Source: an uncultured Eubacteriales bacterium
GTDB taxonomy: Bacteria; Bacillota; Clostridia; Oscillospirales; Oscillospiraceae
Direction of reading: 5' to 3'
Length of the DNA: 17,915 nt
NCBI GenBank assembly: GCA_900540635.1
Contig: UQGU01000045.1
Location: 1 to 17,915 of the forward strand
The stretch's first letter is position 1, and every line of letters starts with the position of its first letter. Position numbers and translations under genes: made by a program. Below the pieces are notes generated by a model. The model was not told where the DNA came from. It did not search any database and was given only the letters and a program-made list of their open reading frames with translations. Shown here one piece after another: positions 13,423 to 17,915 of the stretch.

Positions 13423-13857
13423 TTAGTTCTTTTCCTCCAATAGTCTGTCCATATTTTGATTCATGATCTCCAGGGTCCGCAGAAATATGGCCATGGAGTC
13501 GGCATCAATGTTTTCCCCCAGCTTTGAAAAAAAGCTCTGCTGAAGGGCCTTGCCTGCCGTCACAATGGGGTCCGCTTTTTCCGTCAGGCGCAATGCCCGC
13601 TTTCGCCGGTCCCCTGCCACGGCCGTTCTCACCAGGTAGCCCTCCTCCTCCAGGCGGTCCAGGTGAATGGAAACCAGATTGGCTTTCAGGTGCCGCACCT
13701 GCACAATGTCCCGGGCCGTATTATAGTCCGGATTGTTGGCCAGGAACAGCAGGATATCAAAGGATGTTCGGGCAATCCCCTGCTCCCGGCAAAAGGTCGC
13801 ACAGACCTGATCGTAGCCGGTCAGTATTTTTCGGGTCAATTCATAACAGAAAAGCAT
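13423..13857 (-). CDS. MarR family transcriptional regulator
   Basis: 144 residues with the MarR layout: an N-terminal dimer helix, then the winged helix from about residue 30 to 95. RTSFDILLFLANNPDYNTAR is the start of the HTH, KANLVSIHLDRLEEEGYLVR is the recognition helix, and the wing is AGDRRKRALRLTEK. A C-terminal dimerisation helix follows. The ligand is unknown. The ribosome site before the ATG is weak (GAAGAAAG-like). A near-perfect promoter (13904-13932) and a palindrome at its start point (13888-13899) suggest autorepression. It is the first gene of a two-gene operon with a TSUP permease, so the signal is probably a compound that permease moves. Confidence 0.92.
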   Translation of the reverse strand: MLFCYELTRKILTGYDQVCATFCREQGIARTSFDILLFLANNPDYNTARDIVQVRHLKANLVSIHLDRLEEEGYLVRTAVAGDRRKRALRLTEKADPIVTAGKALQQSFFSKLGENIDADSMAIFLRTLEIMNQNMDRLLEEKN

Positions 13858-13872
13858 TCTGCGTCTTCTTTC

Positions 13873-13899
13873 TTCAAATTTAGATATTTCAAATTTGAA
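13873..13899. promoter_or_regulatory. Probable MarR operator
   Basis: A perfect 12-bp palindrome, TTCAAATTTGAA (13888-13899), lies just downstream of the marR -10 and covers the likely start point. A second TTCAAATTT half lies 15 bases away (13873-13881) as a direct repeat. Size, AT-rich symmetry and position fit MarR-type autorepression. Confidence 0.6.
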
Positions 13900-13903
13900 C
13901 TAA

Positions 13904-13932
13904 ATAATATCACAGCAAGTAATACTTGTCAA
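13904..13932 (-). promoter_or_regulatory. Sigma-A promoter of marR-TSUP
   Basis: On the minus strand: TTGACA, 17 bases, TATTAT. The -35 is perfect and the -10 matches 5 of 6. The operator palindrome follows immediately downstream. Confidence 0.85.
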
Positions 13933-13973
13933 GTGGTCCGGCAGACTTTCTTTTTCCATAAGGATTATACAAT

Positions 13974-14001
13974 TTTGCAAATATATTCCTTTTATTTGCA
14001 A
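13974..14001 (+). repeat. Direct TTTGCAA repeats upstream of the ABC promoter
   Basis: TTTGCAA occurs at 13974-13980 and 13995-14001, exactly 21 bases apart (two helical turns), ending 8 bases before the -35 of the ABC exporter operon. This placement suits an activator binding one face of the DNA. Confidence 0.35.
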
Positions 14002-14009
14002 CTTTTTTC

Positions 14010-14038
14010 TTGCGTGAAACGAATGTTTGTGCTACAAT
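14010..14038 (+). promoter_or_regulatory. Sigma-A promoter of the ABC exporter operon
   Basis: TTGCGT, 17 bases, TACAAT. The -10 matches 5 of 6. The start near 14045 leaves a 60-base leader with a stable hairpin. It is divergent from the marR promoter, with the two -35 boxes about 78 bases apart. Confidence 0.7.
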
Positions 14039-14054
14039 TAAAGAAATTTGTCCG

Positions 14055-14081
14055 CCCCTGCCGGATTCCTTCCGGCAGGGG
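14055..14081 (+). promoter_or_regulatory. Stable leader hairpin before the first ABC gene
   Basis: A perfect 11-bp GC-rich stem, CCCCTGCCGGA with TCCGGCAGGGG, and a 5-base loop, 9 bases before the ribosome site. No T-run follows, so it is not a classical terminator. It may stabilise the mRNA 5' end or affect translation. Confidence 0.5.
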
Positions 14082-14090
14082 TTAAGAGAG

Positions 14091-14097
14091 AAGGGGG
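14091..14097 (+). promoter_or_regulatory. Ribosome binding site fixing a TTG start for the first ABC gene
   Basis: AAGGGGG, 7 bases, TTG at 14105. No ATG in frame is available before the first membrane helix. An in-frame TTG at 14048 would place the leader hairpin inside the gene and has no ribosome site. Confidence 0.65.
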
Positions 14098-14104
14098 AAT
14101 TCAT

Positions 14105-15886
14105 TTGATATTCGGCAAACACATCAACGTCTACTATCGAAAGTATGCGTTGGCCCTGCTGACAGGACTGCTCGCCCTGTTCACGGTGGACTATCTTCAG
14201 CTGAAAATCCCGGAAATCTATCAATTGGTCATCAACGGCCTGAACCAGGGCTATATCCTGGAAAACGGCGTACAGATCCCTTTTGATATGAATTTCATGC
14301 TGGACCGGATCTGTATGCCCATGGTGTCCATCATCCTGGCCATTGTATTCGGCCGCTTTTTGTGGCGCGTCACCATCTTCGGCGCAGCCACCAAGGTGGA
14401 GACGGACCTGCGCAACAAGATGTTCCGCCACGCCGAAGACCTGAGCCGGGAATACTATCAGGTCAACAAGGTTGGCAACCTCATGAGCCTGTTCACCAAC
14501 GATCTGGACACCGTGCAGGAGTGCTACGGCTGGGGCTTCATGCAGTTCTTCGACCCCATTATTCTGTGCACCCTGGCCATTACGAAGATGTGGCGTATGG
14601 ACCATCTGCTGACCGTTCTGTCCCTGATCCCCATGGTTCTGCTCTTCGCCACTGCCACCATCGTTGGCAAGAGCATGACCCAAAAATGGGACTACCGGCA
14701 GGAGTGCTTCTCCAATATGTCGGATTTTGCCCAGGAGAGCTTTTCCGGCATTGCCGTCATCAAGGCCTTCGTAAAGGAGACCAAGGAGCTGCTGGCCTTT
14801 GAAAAGCTGAACAAGGAAAGCGAAGTTTCCAACATCGACTACACCAAGGTTACGGTCCTGCTGCGCATCCTGGTGACCACCTTTGTGGAAAGCGTCATCT
14901 GCGTCATCCTTGGCTACGGCGGCTATCTGGTCTATAAGGGTGAATTCAATGCCGGTCAGCTCATGGAATTCATTGGCTACTTCAACGCGGTGATCTGGCC
15001 CATCATGGCCATTGCCGAGCTGATCGACATGACCTCCCGGGGCAAGGCCTCTCTGCAGCGCATCAGCGAGCTGCTGGATGCCCCCAAAAACGTCTATGAC
15101 CGCCCCGATGTCAAGGCCCTGGAAAACCCCAAGGGTGACATTGCATTCCGGGATCTGAGCTTCACCTACCCCGACGGCGAGTTCCCTGCCCTGGAGCACA
15201 TCTCCTTCGAAATCAAGCCCGGTGAAAGCATCGGCCTGGTGGGCAAGACCGGCTCCGGCAAGACCACTCTGGTGGACCTGATCCTGCGGACCTACAATGT
15301 ACCCGACGGGACCCTGTTCCTGGACGGGCAGGATGTCAACAGTCTCTCCATCCGCTCCGTGCGGGACGCCTGCGCCTATGTACCCCAGGACAATTTTCTG
15401 TTCTCCGACACCATTGAAAACAACATCGCCTTCGGCAAGGAAGAAACCGTCTCCGAAGAGATTCGGCGGGCTGCCAAGCTGGCGGACATCGACGGCAATA
15501 TCTCCGAATTTCAGCTGGGCTACCAGACCGTGCTGGGCGAACGGGGCGTCACCGTCTCCGGCGGCCAGAAGCAGCGAATCTCCATCGCCCGGGCGCTGAT
15601 GAAGGACGCGCCCATTCTGATTCTGGATGACTCCGTGTCCGCTGTGGACACCAAGACGGAGAAGGCCATTCTGGACAATCTCCGTGCCACCCGTCAGGGC
15701 AAGACCACCATCCTCATTGCCCACCGCATCTCCACCATTGAGCAGATGGACAAGGTGCTCTTTATTGACGGCGGCCGTCTTGCAGGCTTCGGAACCCATG
15801 ACAAGCTCTATGAAACCAATGCAGAATACCGCAAAATGGTAGATCTGCAGCGCCTGGAAGAGGAAGGAGGGGCGCAAAATGCGTGA
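14105..15886 (+). CDS. ABC exporter half-transporter, degenerate-site subunit (BmrC/YheI-like)
   Basis: 593 residues: an exporter-type membrane domain (about 1-320, six helices) fused to an ATPase domain. Walker A is GKTGSGKTT at 380-388, the Q-loop is YVPQDNFLF, and the signature SGGQ (485-488) is canonical. The Walker B strand reads ILILDDSVSAVD, with Asp509 where the catalytic Glu normally stands. The H-loop AHRIS is intact. The Asp-for-Glu change is typical of the first subunit of heterodimeric exporters such as BmrCD, LmrCD and TM287/288. The next gene starts 8 bases before this one stops. The likely role is drug or lipid export; substrate is not deducible. The start is TTG, set by AAGGGGG. 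Confidence 0.93.
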   Translation: MIFGKHINVYYRKYALALLTGLLALFTVDYLQLKIPEIYQLVINGLNQGYILENGVQIPFDMNFMLDRICMPMVSIILAIVFGRFLWRVTIFGAATKVETDLRNKMFRHAEDLSREYYQVNKVGNLMSLFTNDLDTVQECYGWGFMQFFDPIILCTLAITKMWRMDHLLTVLSLIPMVLLFATATIVGKSMTQKWDYRQECFSNMSDFAQESFSGIAVIKAFVKETKELLAFEKLNKESEVSNIDYTKVTVLLRILVTTFVESVICVILGYGGYLVYKGEFNAGQLMEFIGYFNAVIWPIMAIAELIDMTSRGKASLQRISELLDAPKNVYDRPDVKALENPKGDIAFRDLSFTYPDGEFPALEHISFEIKPGESIGLVGKTGSGKTTLVDLILRTYNVPDGTLFLDGQDVNSLSIRSVRDACAYVPQDNFLFSDTIENNIAFGKEETVSEEIRRAAKLADIDGNISEFQLGYQTVLGERGVTVSGGQKQRISIARALMKDAPILILDDSVSAVDTKTEKAILDNLRATRQGKTTILIAHRISTIEQMDKVLFIDGGRLAGFGTHDKLYETNAEYRKMVDLQRLEEEGGAQNA

Positions 15887-17771
15887 ATATCTGCCACTCA
15901 TCATTCCCTGCGCCATTATTGGGGTATTTACTCTGGTCTTTCTGTGCGCCTATGCCGTACTGAAAAAGAAGACCGCCAAGGAAACCAGCGAACGGCATAT
16001 GCCCGACAGCGAGATCATCCGTCGGCTGCTGCGCTACGCTGCGCCCTATAAGAAGGAGTTCGCACTGATTTTCTTTATCATGCTGGTCTCCATCGCCTAC
16101 GATGTGGTGTCTCCCCTGCTGGTTGCCACCATTCAGGGCACCATTAAGCAGAGCTTCCAGCTCAGCAGACTGTTTACCCTGGTGGCCGTCTATGCAGGCA
16201 TTCTGGCTGTGAGCATGGTCTGCACCTACTTCCAGGCTATGATCCTCCAAAAGATCGGCCAAAAAATCCTGACCCAGCTGCGCATGGATACCTTTACCCA
16301 CATTGAGCAGCTGTCCCACGCCCAGCTGAATCAGATTCCAGTGGGCAAGCTGGTGACGAGAGTCACCAACGACCCCAATTCCATCAGCTATCTGTTCACC
16401 AATATTCTGGTCACCCTGGTCAAGAACACCCTGGTGATTCTGGGTGTGCTGGGGGCCATGCTGATCCTGAACTATGCGCTGACGCTGATGGTGCTGTGCT
16501 TTGTGCCCTTCCTGGTGCTCTTCACCATCATCTTCCAAAAGTTCTCCCGGCACGTCCACCGCTGCGTCAACAACGCCCGGACGGATGTGAACACCTACCT
16601 TTCCGAGAATCTCTCCGGCATGAAGGTCACACAGATCTTCAACCAGGAGAGCCGGAAGCTGACGGAGTTTCTGGACCGCAGTCAAAAACTGGAAAAGGCA
16701 AAGCTGGGCCGGATGTTCGTCTTCGGCGTCTTCCGCCCCATGGTGTATATGCTCTTCGTGACCTCCAACCTGTTTCTGTTCTATATTGGCTGCAAGGGCT
16801 ATATCCGGGACACCGCCTTCCTGGGCACCACCATTACCAGCGAGACCGTGGTCGCCTTCTATATGTATATCTCCCGGTTCTTCAACCCCATCCAGACCCT
16901 GGCAGAGCAATTCGATATGCTGGAGCAGTCCTTTGCCGCAGCAGAGAAGATTTTCACCATTCTGGACATGGAGCCCGAGGTGGTGGACGAGCCCGATGCC
17001 ATCGAGCTGGGCGACATCAAGGGCGAGATCGAGTTCAAGGATGTCTGGTTCGCCTACAATCCCGGAGAATGGGTGCTCAAGGGTGTTTCCTTCCATGTAT
17101 ACCCCAAGCAGACCGTGGCCTTTGTGGGCTCCACAGGCTCCGGCAAATCCACCATTCTCAGCCTGATCTGCCGGAACTACGACATCCAGAAGGGCCAGAT
17201 CCTTATCGACGGCATCGATATCAAGCACATCAAGATCTCTTCCCTGCGCCGCCACTTTGGCCAGATGCTCCAGGATGTTTTCCTGTTTGCCGGAGATATC
17301 CGCAGCAACATTGTACTGCGTTCCGACAATGTCTCCGATGAGGATGTCTGGCAGGCCTGCCGGTATGTCAACGCTGACAGCTTCATCAAGAAGCTGGAGG
17401 GCGGTTTGAACGAAACCGTCCGGGAGCAGGGCAACAACTTCTCCGCCGGACAGCGGCAGCTGCTGAGCTTCGCAAGGACCATCCTGCACAAGCCCTCCGT
17501 GATGATCCTCGATGAGGCCACGGCAAACATCGACACGGAAACGGAAGTGCTCATCCAGGACTCCCTGGAGAAGATGAAGAACATCGGCACCATGCTGATC
17601 GTGGCTCACCGCCTGAGCACCATCCAGCACGCCGACAACATCATCGTCCTGTCCCACGGCCAGATCATGGAGCAGGGTACCCATCAGCAGCTCCTGCACC
17701 AGAAGGGCCGGTACTACCAGCTCTATACCCTGCAATTCCAGAAGCAGCAGCTCCAGCAAAGCGAAACATGA
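15879..17771 (+). CDS. ABC exporter half-transporter, partner subunit (BmrD/YheH-like)
   Basis: 630 residues. An extra N-terminal helix (about 5-28, IIPCAIIGVFTLVFLCAYAV) is followed by a cytoplasmic stretch, then the six-helix exporter domain (about 60-350) and an ATPase domain. Walker A is GSTGSGKST at 417-425. Walker B MILDEATANID has the catalytic Glu546, and the H-loop is AHRLS. The signature is altered to SAGQRQ (522-527) instead of SGGQ. Together with Asp509 of the partner, this puts both substitutions in the same composite ATP site, leaving the other site fully canonical. That is exactly the asymmetry of BmrCD-type heterodimers. The ATG overlaps the upstream gene by 8 bases (ATGCGTGA) behind AAGGAGG. 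A terminator follows. Confidence 0.94.
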   Translation: MREYLPLIIPCAIIGVFTLVFLCAYAVLKKKTAKETSERHMPDSEIIRRLLRYAAPYKKEFALIFFIMLVSIAYDVVSPLLVATIQGTIKQSFQLSRLFTLVAVYAGILAVSMVCTYFQAMILQKIGQKILTQLRMDTFTHIEQLSHAQLNQIPVGKLVTRVTNDPNSISYLFTNILVTLVKNTLVILGVLGAMLILNYALTLMVLCFVPFLVLFTIIFQKFSRHVHRCVNNARTDVNTYLSENLSGMKVTQIFNQESRKLTEFLDRSQKLEKAKLGRMFVFGVFRPMVYMLFVTSNLFLFYIGCKGYIRDTAFLGTTITSETVVAFYMYISRFFNPIQTLAEQFDMLEQSFAAAEKIFTILDMEPEVVDEPDAIELGDIKGEIEFKDVWFAYNPGEWVLKGVSFHVYPKQTVAFVGSTGSGKSTILSLICRNYDIQKGQILIDGIDIKHIKISSLRRHFGQMLQDVFLFAGDIRSNIVLRSDNVSDEDVWQACRYVNADSFIKKLEGGLNETVREQGNNFSAGQRQLLSFARTILHKPSVMILDEATANIDTETEVLIQDSLEKMKNIGTMLIVAHRLSTIQHADNIIVLSHGQIMEQGTHQQLLHQKGRYYQLYTLQFQKQQLQQSET

Positions 17772-17776
17772 CAAAC

Positions 17777-17813
17777 GCCCTTGCAGACCGGTTGGCTCTG
17801 CAAGGGCATTTTC
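17777..17813 (+). terminator. Rho-independent terminator of the ABC exporter operon
   Basis: A perfect 11-bp stem, GCCCTTGCAGA with TCTGCAAGGGC, a 9-base loop, then ATTTTCC. It begins 6 bases after the stop codon. Confidence 0.85.
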
Positions 17814-17860
17814 CATCATTTCTCAGGAAAAGTGAAGCGATAAAAATCCCGAATGCATCG

Positions 17861-17915
17861 TGAACTGCACCCCATTTGTTAGACAGTATGATATACTATC
17901 TAAGAAGTGGGGTGT
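17861..17915 (+). mobile_element. Left end of an IS3-family (IS150-group) insertion sequence, cut by the window edge
   Basis: TGAACTGCACCCC followed by ATTTGTTAGACAG closely resembles the terminal repeat of IS150 as I recall it (TGTACTGCACCC then ATTTTGTTGGACG). Behind it lies an imperfect 11-bp inverted repeat (TTAGACAGTAT / ATACTATCTAA, 17879-17903) containing a TATACT -10-like element, then GGGG that could begin a ribosome site. This is the expected upstream region of the first transposase frame, orfA, which lies outside the window. The transposase itself is not seen, so the family rests on the end sequence. Confidence 0.6.

Noticed and set aside
13910..15916. Very long open frame on the minus strand opposite the first ABC gene (and a similar one at 15762-17819)
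   Set aside because: Both are Gly/His/Val-rich mirror translations of well-recognised ABC genes, with no motifs of their own.
12059..17771. A bacteriocin export system joining the C39-like protein and the ABC exporter
   Set aside because: They are separated by a convergent marR-TSUP operon and have separate promoters. No precursor peptide with a double-glycine leader was seen, and neither ABC subunit has a peptidase domain.

Overview
The window looks like a chromosomal segment of an endospore-forming, moderately GC-rich Firmicute of the class Clostridia, most like the Oscillospiraceae/Ruminococcaceae of the gut. The reasons are the forespore sigma factor SigG followed by a YlmC/YmxH-type protein, the YloU-YloV pair, strong AGGAGG ribosome sites with several TTG/GTG starts, near-consensus sigma-A promoters, and dispersed hairpin repeats of a kind I associate with this group. 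Taxonomy is inferred from these features only.

Left part (about 1-7850), almost all on the minus strand. In transcription order from the right: a small four-cysteine protein, rpsT (S20), recG, a secreted leucine-rich-repeat surface protein coupled to recG, gpmI (phosphoglycerate mutase), a 199-bp inverted-repeat element, yloU (Asp23) and yloV/fakA (fatty acid kinase-like). The first ~120 bases encode the broken end of a conjugative VirB4-type ATPase, fused to the 3' end of yloV. This is either a real rearrangement or an assembly join.

Centre (about 7860-8670). A small XRE-type regulator and its terminator are followed by a compact cluster of seven DnaA-box sequences. The cluster lies where gene orientation switches from mostly minus to mostly plus. 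A good sigma-F-type promoter then leads into sigG. The DnaA cluster is the most interesting signal here: it could be a replication origin, or a DnaA-titrating or regulatory site in front of a sporulation sigma gene.

Right part (about 8670-17860), mostly plus strand: sigG and ylmC, a second copy of the inverted-repeat element that ends in a terminator, then rpsB-tsf behind a consensus promoter and a foldable leader. Next come a C39/papain-like cysteine peptidase homologue with its own promoter, a minus-strand marR-TSUP permease operon with a palindromic operator, and a divergent two-gene operon for a BmrCD-like heterodimeric ABC exporter with one degenerate ATP site. The last 55 bases match my recollection of the left end of an IS3-family (IS150-group) insertion sequence.

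Both ends of the window fall in mobile-element sequence (VirB4 gene, IS end), so it may be a complete contig that stopped at repeats. I see no tRNA, rRNA or CRISPR array.
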